This document shows positions 41,449 through 50,112 of a stretch of DNA of 64,000 bases, piece after piece. The stretch's first letter is position 1, and each line of letters opens with the position of its first letter. The notes beneath the pieces are model-generated. The model searched no databases and was not told where the DNA came from. It saw nothing but the letters and a program-made list of their open reading frames with translations. The DNA is from CALLMM01 sp964429855 (GTDB lineage Bacteria > Armatimonadota > Chthonomonadetes > Chthonomonadales > CAJBBX01): the NCBI GenBank assembly GCA_964429855.1, contig CAYSDM010000014.1:1-64000 (forward strand), given 5' to 3'. The translations under genes were made by a program, and so were the position numbers.

Positions 41449-43683
41449 ATGCCTGAAAAGGACGGGGTGAATTCGCTCCTCGAAAAACTTAATGAAGCGC
41501 AGCGCGAGGCTGTAACCTGTACGGAAGGTCCCCTGCTTATCTTTGCGGGAGCCGGTTCTGGCAAAACCCGTGTACTGACTCACCGTGTCGCCTATCTGAT
41601 CGCTTCCAGAGGCGTCGCCCCCCGCAGCATTCTCGCAGTCACCTTCACCAATAAAGCGGCGCAGGAGATGCGCGAACGTATCCTCTCCCTTATCGGTCAA
41701 AGCAAGACCTCTCTATGGATCGGAACCTTCCATGCCACCTGTGCGCGAATCCTGCGCGAGTCGGGCGATATGATCGGGCTGGATCGCGATTTTCTGGTCT
41801 ATGATGACGGCGATCAACTCGTACTGATTCGCGAGTGCATGGCGCAACTCTATCTGGATGATAAGCGTTTTGCTCCACGCGCCATTCTTTCACAGATAAG
41901 CCGCGCAAAAGAGAAGCTGATAACTCCCGATAACTATGCTCAGCACTATCGAGGCTTTTTCGAGGATATCTGTGGCAAAGTTTACGAACTCTATACCGAG
42001 AAGCTGCGTAATAATCGCGCCCTCGACTTTGATGACCTGTTGTCAATGACGGTTCGCCTGTTCGAACAGCGCCCGGAAGCGCTGGAGAGGTATCAAACGC
42101 GGTTTCATTACATTCTGGTGGATGAGTATCAGGACGTAAACTATGTTCAGTACCGATTCTTGAAGCTGCTGGCGCAAAAACATCGCAACCTCTGCGTGGT
42201 GGGCGATGACGATCAGAGCATCTACATGTTCCGGGGAGCCGATGTCTCGCTGATGCTCCAGTTTGAGCGCGACTATCCCGAAGCGCGTGTGGTTAAGTTG
42301 GAGCAGAACTATCGCTCCACGCAAACGATCCTCGATGCCGCATATGAGGTAGTGTCTCGCAATCCCACACGTAAGGAGAAACGGCTCTGGACACAGAACG
42401 AATCGGGTAATCCTCTCCAGCGCGCAGAACTGGCAAACGAACAGGAAGAGGCGCTATATGTCCTGCGTAAGATACAGGATGAGACTCTCTCAAGGCGTAG
42501 AAACTATCGAGACTTCGCTATTCTCTATCGCACAAATGCGCAGTCGCGTATCTTTGAAGAGGTGTTTGTAAACTTCCGAACCCCCTACAAGATCGTTGGG
42601 GGCGTGCGTTTCTATGAACGAAAAGAGGTGAAAGACCTGATCGCCTATCTGCGGGTCATTCAGAATCCGCTGGACAGCGTCAGTCTGAAACGGATTATCA
42701 ATACGCCTGCGAGGGGTATCGGGGCGCAAACCCTCAAAACAGTGGAGGATCAGGCGCAGCAGGCGAATAGAACTCCCTGGGATATGGTGATGGAGGCGCA
42801 TCTTATACCGAATCTCTCCTCTCGCGCTAAATCGCTGCTTTCCTCCTTCGCCTCCCTTATTCTGGATATCAGGAACCGGAGAGAGAGAGCAACCGTCACT
42901 GAACTGATGGAGTTGACACTGGACAAGACCGGTTATCTGCGGGAACTGGAGTCCGATAACAGCATCGAGTCCCAATCGCGCGCGGAGAACGTTCGAGAGC
43001 TTCTCACGGTCACCACGCGCTTTGACCTGGATGAGGAGATTGAAGATCATTCCCTCTCCTCCTTTCTGGAACAGGTCTCTCTCGTTTCCGATCTGGATTC
43101 GCTGGATGCTTCGGCGGATGCGGTAACAATGATGACTCTGCACTCTGCCAAGGGACTGGAGTTTCCGGTTGTGTTTCTGGTCGGAATGGAAGAGGGCGTC
43201 TTTCCGCATATGCGCTCTATGAACTCGGATCGCGAACTGGAGGAGGAGCGCCGTCTTTGCTATGTGGGAATAACCCGTGCCAGAGATCAACTCTATCTGA
43301 CCAGCGCTTATCGTCGAACCATATTCGGTTCCGGTTCGAATAATGCGCCCTCACGCTTTCTACGCGAGATCCCTGAACATCTCTTTCATCGCTCAACTGT
43401 TTCTAGCTACATACCGGAAGACGAACCGGCTGCCTCTGTTCGCCCCAGAGCCTACACACGCTGGAATGAGACCTCGCAGGAAGCGCAGGTCATTGCCCGT
43501 AAACCTGTCTCCAAAGGCGGCTTCAAGGTGGGTGACAAAGTCAGGCACGAGACGTTTGGGGTCGGCGTAGTGTTGAACGTTCAAGAAGTGAACAATGATC
43601 TGCAGCTTTCGGTCGCTTTTCCCAATGCAGGCGTAAAAAAACTTCTGCAGTCTTTTGCCCGACTGACGAAAGTTAACTCATAA
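41449..43683 (+). CDS. pcrA: ATP-dependent DNA helicase PcrA/UvrD
   Basis: 744 residues from the ATG at 41449, which has GGAGG upstream; an upstream in-frame extension is not conserved. Superfamily 1A 3'-5' helicase: Q-motif LNEAQREAV, Walker A FAGAGSGKTRVLTHR, TFTNKAAQEMRERI, Walker B LVDEYQDVN, motif III GDDDQSIYMFRGAD, motif IV LEQNYRST, TLHSAKGLEFPVVF and YVGITRAR. The C-terminal tail with FKVGDKVRHETFGVGVVL is the Tudor-like RNA-polymerase-binding module of PcrA. It unwinds DNA in nucleotide excision and mismatch repair and clears RecA filaments. Confidence 0.95.
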   Translation: MPEKDGVNSLLEKLNEAQREAVTCTEGPLLIFAGAGSGKTRVLTHRVAYLIASRGVAPRSILAVTFTNKAAQEMRERILSLIGQSKTSLWIGTFHATCARILRESGDMIGLDRDFLVYDDGDQLVLIRECMAQLYLDDKRFAPRAILSQISRAKEKLITPDNYAQHYRGFFEDICGKVYELYTEKLRNNRALDFDDLLSMTVRLFEQRPEALERYQTRFHYILVDEYQDVNYVQYRFLKLLAQKHRNLCVVGDDDQSIYMFRGADVSLMLQFERDYPEARVVKLEQNYRSTQTILDAAYEVVSRNPTRKEKRLWTQNESGNPLQRAELANEQEEALYVLRKIQDETLSRRRNYRDFAILYRTNAQSRIFEEVFVNFRTPYKIVGGVRFYERKEVKDLIAYLRVIQNPLDSVSLKRIINTPARGIGAQTLKTVEDQAQQANRTPWDMVMEAHLIPNLSSRAKSLLSSFASLILDIRNRRERATVTELMELTLDKTGYLRELESDNSIESQSRAENVRELLTVTTRFDLDEEIEDHSLSSFLEQVSLVSDLDSLDASADAVTMMTLHSAKGLEFPVVFLVGMEEGVFPHMRSMNSDRELEEERRLCYVGITRARDQLYLTSAYRRTIFGSGSNNAPSRFLREIPEHLFHRSTVSSYIPEDEPAASVRPRAYTRWNETSQEAQVIARKPVSKGGFKVGDKVRHETFGVGVVLNVQEVNNDLQLSVAFPNAGVKKLLQSFARLTKVNS

Positions 43684-43705
43684 CGGAAAGAACAAGGAGA
43701 TAATC

Positions 43706-44218
43706 GTGAGACACAAGACAATCCTGCTTGGATCTGTGGCGTTTCTTATTTGCACAGCGTTGCCGACGATAGCTCAGCGTGATCCGAATGCCGCCGTCCG
43801 TCAGGCGATCCTGCAGCAGTATCGGCGTATGGAGACCGCACTGGCAAAGAAAGATATCAATGAGGCGGTGAAAATCTGTCTTCCGAATGCTCAGTTCAAA
43901 TCGAAGAACATGCCGACTGTCAATGTTGAGCAGTGGAAGCAGATGGCGGCGCAGACTCTGCCCTCGTTCCAGAGCCTGAAAATCTCCACACGCATCGATT
44001 CACTCAAAGTGAAAGGAAATGAGGCGACAGTGGAGATATCTCAGATAATGGAGGCGAAAGTCAACAATCCACAAACAAATAAGGTCTCAATACTGCGTTC
44101 CGAACAGAAATCCCGTGATATCTGGATGAAATCCGGGCCTGGCTGGCTTCTGAAACTCTCCGACACCTACTCGGAAAAATCCACACTGGATGGTAAGCTT
44201 CTACCCGGCAGCGGTTAG
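43706..44218 (+). CDS. Secreted NTF2/SnoaL-like protein
   Basis: 170 residues. Signal peptide TILLGSVAFLICTALPTIAQ, then AAVRQAILQQYRRMETALAKKDINEAVKICLPN, the helix pair that starts NTF2-like domains, and strands ending in KSRDIWMKSGPGWLLKLSDTYSE. These small alpha+beta barrels bind ligands or serve as isomerases; no catalytic residue can be named. It follows pcrA by 22 bases and precedes mnmE; a hairpin separates it from the latter. AAGGAG lies before the GTG start (the codon is GTG at 43706). Confidence 0.72.
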   Translation: MRHKTILLGSVAFLICTALPTIAQRDPNAAVRQAILQQYRRMETALAKKDINEAVKICLPNAQFKSKNMPTVNVEQWKQMAAQTLPSFQSLKISTRIDSLKVKGNEATVEISQIMEAKVNNPQTNKVSILRSEQKSRDIWMKSGPGWLLKLSDTYSEKSTLDGKLLPGSG

Positions 44219-44240
44219 TCCAAATCTGACCGTTTTATCC

Positions 44241-44268
44241 TGGAGGCAGATGCTCAATTCTGCCTCCA
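44241..44268 (+). terminator. Hairpin upstream of mnmE
   Basis: TGGAGGCAGA pairs with TCTGCCTCCA (10 base pairs, eight-base loop) between the secreted-protein gene and mnmE. The only GGAGG upstream of mnmE is inside this stem, so it might affect translation as well as termination. Confidence 0.55.
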
Positions 44269-44280
44269 TTTCGCATAGAC

Positions 44281-45675
44281 ATGAAGCCGATCCTCAACGA
44301 TACCATTGCTGCCATTGCCACGCCTCCCGGAGAAGGCGCGATCAGTATTGTCCGTATTTCAGGACCCCTTGCTCTCCCCATTGCAGACAATATCTTTATC
44401 TGCGCTTCCCAAAAGCTGCCTTCCAATCTCCCCTCCCACACCATTCATTACGGCATCCTGCACGATCCAGTTCACAGCGAGCAGATAGATGACGCGCTGA
44501 TGATGATCTTTCGCGCTCCTCGCTCCTACACCGGCGAAGATGTCATTGAGTTCTCCTGTCATGGAGGCTCCGTTACCACCGGGCGCGTTCTGACTCTGTC
44601 GCTTCGCTCCGGGGCAAGAATGGCTGAACCGGGCGAGTTTACGCTGCGGGCGTTTCTAAACGGCAAAATGGATCTGGCGCAGGCGGAGGCGGTCAGCGAT
44701 CAGATTCGCGCAAAGACAGAGACAGCGCATCGAATCGCGCTGCGCCAGAGAGCCGGAACTCTCTCTCAGCGAATAGGAGAGATAAAACATCGGTTGGTTG
44801 GACTGCTTGCGGCTGTCGAGGTGACCATTGATTTCTCGGAGGAGGCGGGTGAACTCGATTATACAATGATGGTGGAAGGGCTACGCCAGATACGGGAAGA
44901 GCTGGAATCGCTGATCCGCTCTGCCGGATACGGTCGAATCTATCGCGAAGGCATCCGAATGGTCATTATCGGTCGTCCAAACGTGGGAAAATCGAGTCTG
45001 CTGAATGCGTTGCTGCGCGAGAATCGCGCCATCGTAACGTCCATTGCCGGCACAACGCGCGATCTGATCGAGGAGTCGGCGAATATCCGGGGAATACCGC
45101 TCGTTGCCATTGACACGGCTGGTATACGGGAGACGGAAGATACCATTGAGAAGATCGGCGTGGAACGCGCCAGAGAGGCCATAGAAGGAGCCTCATTGAT
45201 TCTTTATGTGCTGGATGCTTCCACAGATACGACGGACGACGATCCAGTCATTTCCACGATGCTGGATAACAGACCTCATATCCGTGTCTACAATAAGATA
45301 GACCTGCTGCGCGAATCGCAAAGAGAGTGTCTGTCTGGTTCTATAACAAACAACGGAACCTCCTCGCTTACTATATCTGTCATAAACGGATGGGGCATGG
45401 ATGCTCTGGAGGAGGCGATAGAAAAGGCGATCCTCGGCGGAGAACTATCAGACAGTGAAACAGCGATCATCAGCAATATTCGTCACCAGCGCGCTCTGGA
45501 ACAGGCTCGCGACAGTCTTCTGGAGGCAGAAGAGACCGCGCGCAGGCAGTTACCGCACGATTTCATCTCGATTGATATACGCGCCGCGCTGGACGCTCTG
45601 GGATTGATCACCGGAGAGACGGCGACGGCAGAGATCATTCATCGCATTTTCCAGGACTTTTGCATCGGGAAGTAG
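44281..45675 (+). CDS. mnmE: tRNA modification GTPase MnmE
   Basis: 464 residues. N-terminal THF-binding domain (IAAIATPPGEGAISIVRISGP), helical domain, inserted G domain with G1 GRPNVGKSSLLNALL, GTTRD, DTAGIRE and NKID, and the C-terminal CIGK with the conserved cysteine. With MnmG it modifies U34 of tRNAs at the wobble position. mnmG is not in the window. The sequence before the ATG lacks a good ribosome site. Confidence 0.95.
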   Translation: MKPILNDTIAAIATPPGEGAISIVRISGPLALPIADNIFICASQKLPSNLPSHTIHYGILHDPVHSEQIDDALMMIFRAPRSYTGEDVIEFSCHGGSVTTGRVLTLSLRSGARMAEPGEFTLRAFLNGKMDLAQAEAVSDQIRAKTETAHRIALRQRAGTLSQRIGEIKHRLVGLLAAVEVTIDFSEEAGELDYTMMVEGLRQIREELESLIRSAGYGRIYREGIRMVIIGRPNVGKSSLLNALLRENRAIVTSIAGTTRDLIEESANIRGIPLVAIDTAGIRETEDTIEKIGVERAREAIEGASLILYVLDASTDTTDDDPVISTMLDNRPHIRVYNKIDLLRESQRECLSGSITNNGTSSLTISVINGWGMDALEEAIEKAILGGELSDSETAIISNIRHQRALEQARDSLLEAEETARRQLPHDFISIDIRAALDALGLITGETATAEIIHRIFQDFCIGK

Positions 45676-45812
45676 CATTCGAAAACCCATCTCTTGCCCC
45701 GTTTACACCCCTGCCCCTTCTGTGCTAAACTACTCCGGTTTTCCTGATTTTCGTCACACAACCGGTTATAAACAGTAGTATAAATCAGCGATCTAAAGGG
45801 GTTCCCCCATCT

Positions 45813-47633
45813 ATGTCTGAAGTTCGATCCATACTGGCGACCGACTGCGGCAGCACAACCACCAAAGCCATTCTGATAGAGAAGCGCGGTACCGAATACC
45901 GCCTCATCGTGCGTGGCGAAGCTCCCACCACCGTGGAAGCTCCCTTCGACGATGTGACCGTCGGGGTGATCAATGCCGTGCGCGAAGTGGAGGAACTTTC
46001 CGGAAAAACGCTGATCGGTGCGGACGGATTGATCATCACGCCCGCAAAGGATGATAAGATCGGCGTAGATCTCTATCTATCCACCTCCAGCGCAGGCGGA
46101 GGTCTGCAAATGACCGTCGCCGGTGTGGTGAAGGCGATGAGCGCAGAGAGCGCGCAGAGAGCCGCCCTCGGCGCTGGCGCGATCATCATTGACGTGATTG
46201 CGGTGGATGACGGGCGGAAAGACTACCAGAAGGTGGAGCGTATTCGTCAGCTTCGCCCCGATATGATTCTGATGTCTGGAGGCACGGATGGAGGAACCGT
46301 AAACCATCTGGTGGAGCTTGCAGAGATGCTTGTCTCCGCCGATCCGAAGCCTCGTCTGGGTCTCGGCGCGAACCTGCCGGTTATCTATGCAGGCAATAAA
46401 GACGCCTTTTCCCCGGTACAGGAGCTTCTGGAAGGACGGGTGGAACTGAGACAGGTGGACAATCTTCGCCCCACACTGGAGCGGGAGAACCTGCTTCCGG
46501 CGCGTGAAGCGATTCACGATCTGTTCCTGGAACATGTCATGCAGCAGGCTCCTGGCTACAGCAAACTCTCCACATGGGTCAGTCAGGGGATTATGTCCAC
46601 TCCCAACGCGGTGGGCAAGATTATGCAGACCATTGCCAACCAGCGTAATATCACGGTTCTGGGCGTGGATATCGGGGGGGCTACCACCGACGTATTCTCC
46701 GTCTTCCGCAACGAAGCGGGAGACAGTGTATTCAACCGCACCGTCTCCGCCAATCTGGGTATGAGCTACTCCATCTGTAATGTTCTCACCGAGGCGAAAA
46801 CGGAGAACATCAATCGCTGGCTGCCTTTTGAAATTTCGGAAGCGGAGCTTCGCAATCAGCTTCGCAACAAGATGATCCGTCCGACCACCATTCCGCAGCG
46901 TTTGATGGACCTGATGATCGAGCAGGCGGTCGCCCGTGAGGCTTTGCGGCTTGCGTTCGATCACCATAAGTCACTGGCAAGAGGCTTGACGGGCATTCAG
47001 CAGCAGCGCACGATCGGTGAAGCGCTCTCCCAGGATGCCTCCGGGAAGACGCTGGTTAATATGATGCATCTCGACATGATCGTTGGCAGCGGGGGCGTTC
47101 TATCTCACGCGCCGCGCCGGTCCCAGTCCGCGATGATGATGATGGATGCCTATCAGCCGGAGGGGGTAACGCTGCTCACAGTGGACTCGATCTTCATGAT
47201 GCCGCAGCTTGGCATCCTCTCCACGATCCATGAAGAGGCGGCAACGCAGGTTTTCGAAAGAGACTGCCTTATCTATCTGGGAACCTGTATAGCGCCGGTC
47301 GGAAACGCGAAAGAGGGCGAGGAGTGCGTAAAGGTACAGTTTCAGGGAGAGACCACATCCATACCTTACGGGACGATCTCCGTCATTCCATTTGGCTTCT
47401 TATCTGGCGACGAGGGAGAACCAAAGCGCGCTGAAGCGGTGATCGAACCGGCACGAACCTTCGATGTTGGCGCAGGGAAAGGTCGTCCGCGCACAGTCAC
47501 TGTTACCGGCGGGGTCGTGGGCTTGATTATTGATGCCCGCGGCCGCCCTCTTGCGCTTCCAGCAGACAACGCCACGCGCATGCGGAAGCTGCGCGAATGG
47601 ATGACCGCCCTGGGCGTTCCCTGTGATGTATAA
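45813..47633 (+). CDS. glmL: Glutamate mutase L-like protein (GlmL/MutL), ASKHA fold
   Basis: 606 residues. The N-terminal ILATDCGSTTTKAILIEK is the phosphate-1 loop of the actin/HSP70 superfamily, with VLGVDIGGATTDVFSVF as the second ATP-binding block in the middle and IVGSGGVLSHAP toward the end. This matches GlmL, which lies between the glutamate mutase subunit genes in clostridia and is thought to be a cobalamin-related reactivase or chaperone. Neither mutase subunit (glmS, glmE) is present in the window, so the client is unknown. GGGG before the start is part of a GGGGTTCCCC self-complementary stretch. Confidence 0.87.
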   Translation: MSEVRSILATDCGSTTTKAILIEKRGTEYRLIVRGEAPTTVEAPFDDVTVGVINAVREVEELSGKTLIGADGLIITPAKDDKIGVDLYLSTSSAGGGLQMTVAGVVKAMSAESAQRAALGAGAIIIDVIAVDDGRKDYQKVERIRQLRPDMILMSGGTDGGTVNHLVELAEMLVSADPKPRLGLGANLPVIYAGNKDAFSPVQELLEGRVELRQVDNLRPTLERENLLPAREAIHDLFLEHVMQQAPGYSKLSTWVSQGIMSTPNAVGKIMQTIANQRNITVLGVDIGGATTDVFSVFRNEAGDSVFNRTVSANLGMSYSICNVLTEAKTENINRWLPFEISEAELRNQLRNKMIRPTTIPQRLMDLMIEQAVAREALRLAFDHHKSLARGLTGIQQQRTIGEALSQDASGKTLVNMMHLDMIVGSGGVLSHAPRRSQSAMMMMDAYQPEGVTLLTVDSIFMMPQLGILSTIHEEAATQVFERDCLIYLGTCIAPVGNAKEGEECVKVQFQGETTSIPYGTISVIPFGFLSGDEGEPKRAEAVIEPARTFDVGAGKGRPRTVTVTGGVVGLIIDARGRPLALPADNATRMRKLREWMTALGVPCDV

Positions 47634-47781
47634 GTGCGAGGCTGCACGCTTCAGGAACCTCCATATCCGGGAAAAACGTGTAAGACAGACACGAATCCTC
47701 TTCCGTATCTATATAAGTGGAGAGGGTATGCCATTTCCCTTCACCGAATCCTGAGCAACCGGTTGAAAGGTATCTTCCAGA

Positions 47782-48441
47782 ATGCAGCCGCCAACGACTA
47801 AACGCGCATCGTTACGATTAGGCGCAAAAGAGAGAATTCGACTGCAGAACTGTTCCATCGCGCTGATCGTCGCTGTGATGGCTTTTGCGCTCTATCCCTA
47901 TATTCTTTCGCTACGCAGCACGCGCGATTTCCAGACATGTCAGACCAATGTACAGAAGATTGCCAAAGCGATCAGCATGTACTCCGGTATGTACGATGAT
48001 ACGCTTCCGCTGGCATCCACGTGGATGGACGCTGCCAGAGGCAATATGACCTCCACCACCGGAAGCGGTTTTACGGTGAACAGATATTTCCAGTGTCCGA
48101 TTGACAGTTCTGGCGCGCCGTCCAGTTATACCTACAACCAGTTGCTGGAAGGCTTATCTCTCTCCACACGCCCGGCGGATGAGCAGGGAATTGAACGCCG
48201 ACGCGCCCTGGGCAGGATCGAAAATGCTGCGCTAGTAATCGAAAAGCATGGCAGTTTGGAGAATGCCAGCATCCCGCTGCCGGACTGGATTGCTGTCTTG
48301 CGTGAGGCGACTCTCGCTCATCCGGTCCCGGCTAAGACTGGAAGCCTGATTTTTGGAAAATTGACCGCCGCATCGAAAAGTGAAGAGAAGCTCAAAACGC
48401 TCTCATTAGACTCTCGCGGCAATCCCCGCAGGGGATTTTAA
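47782..48441 (+). CDS. Pilin-like membrane protein lacking a prepilin cleavage site
   Basis: 219 residues. A basic N-terminus of about 25 residues (TTKRASLRLGAKERIRLQ) precedes a transmembrane helix (CSIALIVAVMAFALYPYIL), after which CQTNVQKIAKAISMYSGMYDDTLP closely parallels the CLSNMKQIG...YTQDYDELYP segment of the pseudopilin at 8984. The GFTLIE cleavage/methylation motif is missing and there is no H-X9-DG signature. It is probably a pilin-derived, permanently anchored protein. It lies between glmL and the KOW-tailed gene, which it overlaps functionally only by position. Confidence 0.7.
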   Translation: MQPPTTKRASLRLGAKERIRLQNCSIALIVAVMAFALYPYILSLRSTRDFQTCQTNVQKIAKAISMYSGMYDDTLPLASTWMDAARGNMTSTTGSGFTVNRYFQCPIDSSGAPSSYTYNQLLEGLSLSTRPADEQGIERRRALGRIENAALVIEKHGSLENASIPLPDWIAVLREATLAHPVPAKTGSLIFGKLTAASKSEEKLKTLSLDSRGNPRRGF

Positions 48442-48456
48442 GAGGAGGAGGAACGA

Positions 48457-49599
48457 TTGGGGAGCGCCTATACGCCGGGATTGACTGTCAGCGCCCGCAC
48501 AAGAATAGAGAAACTGCGCCGTCTGCCCCTGAAGGGAAAGGTTCTTGTCCAGGAAGGGGATCAGGTGGAACCGACTTCGGTAGTCGCACGCACCGAACTA
48601 CCCGGGATCATGCAGACCGTGCGACTGGCAGAGAATATGGGGATCGAACCATCAGAACTGATGAGCGCACTGAAGGTAAAAGAGGGTGAACGTATCGAGA
48701 AAGGCATGATCCTGGCGCAGACAAAAGGTCTGTTTGGTCTGTTCAAAAATGAATATAAGTCACAGGTAGAAGGGACTCTGGAGTTCATCTCTGATAAAAC
48801 AGGTCACCTGGGTGTTCGCCAGCCCCCGACCCCTATTGAGAAAGATGCCTACATTCGCGGAACCATTAAGACGGTTATCCCGGAGGAGGGCGTCATCATA
48901 CAGTGCGATGGCGCGCTTGTGCAGGGCATCTTTGGGGTAGGTGGAGAGAGGCAGGGCGTAATAGCGATGGGCTGCTCCAGCCCGGACACCGCCTTAACCG
49001 GTACACAGATAACGCAGGCGCATCAAGGGAAGATTGTGGTCGGCGGTTCGAATGTTTCGCTGGATGCGCTGAAGCGCGCGGCGGATGTCGGGGCAGCCGG
49101 TATTGTCGTCGGCGGTGTGGTGGATCGCGATCTGATCGAGTATCTGCGTCTGGCATTGAACGATCCGGGCTACGATATCGGCGTGGCGATCACCGGACAG
49201 GAGCCGATCTCATTCACTCTGGTGATAACCGAAGGTTTCGGGACCATTCGTATGGCGGAGCGCACGTTCGAGCTGCTCCAGTCTCTCGAAGGGAAAACCG
49301 CTTCGATCAATGGCGCGACACAGATACGCGCCGGAGTGATTCGACCGGAGGTAATCGTTCCCCTCATGACCGAGGGCATTGCAGAGACGAAAGCAGAGTC
49401 AGGTGGCGAACTGGACTATGGTACACCGATTCGCGTCATTCGAGAACCCTATTTCGGGATACTGGGGAAGGTCACAAATCTGCCCGCAGAGCTAGTACAG
49501 GTTGAATCGGAGACCTGGGTGCGTGTGCTGGAGGCGCAACTGGAGGACGGTCGGAAGGTCACAGTTCCCCGCGCCAATGTCGAGATCATCGCCGGATAA
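48457..49599 (+). CDS. Conserved protein with C-terminal KOW-like motif, GlmL neighbour
   Basis: 380 residues from the TTG at 48457, which has GGAGGAGG upstream. The N-terminal 110 residues contain a biotinyl/lipoyl-like strand pattern (LPLKGKVLVQEGDQVEPTSVVARTELPG; GMILAQTKGLFGLF), a middle Gly-rich part (GVGGERQGVIAMGCSSP, KAADVGAAGIVVGGVVD region) and the end YFGILGKVTNLPAELVQVESE...RKVTVPRANVEII, like a KOW/SH3 fold. I recall a gene of this type beside glmL-like genes in other phyla, but its function is not known to me. No lysine for lipoylation can be assigned with confidence. Confidence 0.75.
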   Translation: MGSAYTPGLTVSARTRIEKLRRLPLKGKVLVQEGDQVEPTSVVARTELPGIMQTVRLAENMGIEPSELMSALKVKEGERIEKGMILAQTKGLFGLFKNEYKSQVEGTLEFISDKTGHLGVRQPPTPIEKDAYIRGTIKTVIPEEGVIIQCDGALVQGIFGVGGERQGVIAMGCSSPDTALTGTQITQAHQGKIVVGGSNVSLDALKRAADVGAAGIVVGGVVDRDLIEYLRLALNDPGYDIGVAITGQEPISFTLVITEGFGTIRMAERTFELLQSLEGKTASINGATQIRAGVIRPEVIVPLMTEGIAETKAESGGELDYGTPIRVIREPYFGILGKVTNLPAELVQVESETWVRVLEAQLEDGRKVTVPRANVEIIAG

Positions 49600-49647
49600 C
49601 ACAATGCATCTTCTTGAGTTGTAATTCGATCCTTGAAACGTCGTAAA

Positions 49648-49677
49648 TTGACATACTATGTGGTTGAATGGTAAAAT
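49648..49677 (+). promoter_or_regulatory. Promoter of the arsR cluster
   Basis: TTGACA (49648-49653), 18-base spacer, TAAAAT (49672-49677), about 28 bases before arsR. The spacer and flanks (GTAAATTGACATAC) are the likely place for an ArsR operator. Confidence 0.75.
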
Positions 49678-49704
49678 AGCCAACAATAGATTGGAGAGAT
49701 ATTC

Positions 49705-50034
49705 ATGCATTCTGAGCGGTATCGTTTGATAGCGCAGATCATCAAAGCCATGGCGCATCCCAGCCGACTGATGATCCTTGATGCGCTGGCGGAAAAGGAG
49801 ATGTGCGTATGCGATCTGCAGCGGATCGTCGGTTCAGACCTTTCAACTGTCTCCAAGCACCTGTCCGTGATGAAAAACGCCGGACTGGTACAGGATCATA
49901 AGGTCGGACTGCAGGTCTTCTATCGCCTGAGGGTACCCTGTATCATGCAGTTTTTCGGCTGTGTCGAAGAGGTGATGGCGTCGCGATTTGCCCCTGTAGC
50001 TGAAGACCGCACACTGCTGACCTGCCCGCGTTAA
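49705..50034 (+). CDS. arsR: ArsR/SmtB family metal-responsive repressor
   Basis: 109 residues, winged helix. AMAHPSRLMILDALAEKEMCVCDLQRIVGSDLSTVSKHLSVMKNAGLV has the alpha-3 CxC site (EMCVCDL) that binds As(III) or Sb(III) in ArsR, followed by the recognition helix. Further cysteines (VPCIMQFFGC) resemble those of related sensors. Binding of a thiophilic ion should release DNA. First gene of the permease, thioredoxin, octaheme cytochrome and nitroreductase cluster; a strong terminator sits on its stop codon. Confidence 0.9.
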   Translation: MHSERYRLIAQIIKAMAHPSRLMILDALAEKEMCVCDLQRIVGSDLSTVSKHLSVMKNAGLVQDHKVGLQVFYRLRVPCIMQFFGCVEEVMASRFAPVAEDRTLLTCPR

Positions 50035-50047
50035 GGGCAGTTTTTTT
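50022..50047 (+). terminator. Terminator containing the arsR stop codon
   Basis: CTGCCC pairs with GGGCAG, the arsR TAA is in the loop, and TTTTTTT follows directly. It should cut transcription before the permease gene unless overridden. Confidence 0.8.
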
Positions 50048-50058
50048 ATTTTCGCTAA

Positions 50059-50078
50059 ATTTGGCGTATTTGCCAAAT
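50059..50078. promoter_or_regulatory. Inverted repeat upstream of the permease gene
   Basis: ATTTGGC, six bases, GCCAAAT, right after the arsR terminator and 35 bases before the permease GTG, with a TATATT that could be a -10. Possible second operator of the cluster. Confidence 0.45.
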
Positions 50079-50112
50079 AGCCAATTATATTTCTGGGGGG
50101 GAGACATCTCTT

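Noticed and set aside
42490..43290. 266-codon open frame antisense to pcrA
   Set aside because: Helicase motifs on the sense strand explain the region.
46077..46967. 296-codon open frame antisense to glmL
   Set aside because: Opposite ATP-binding motifs of GlmL, no family resemblance.
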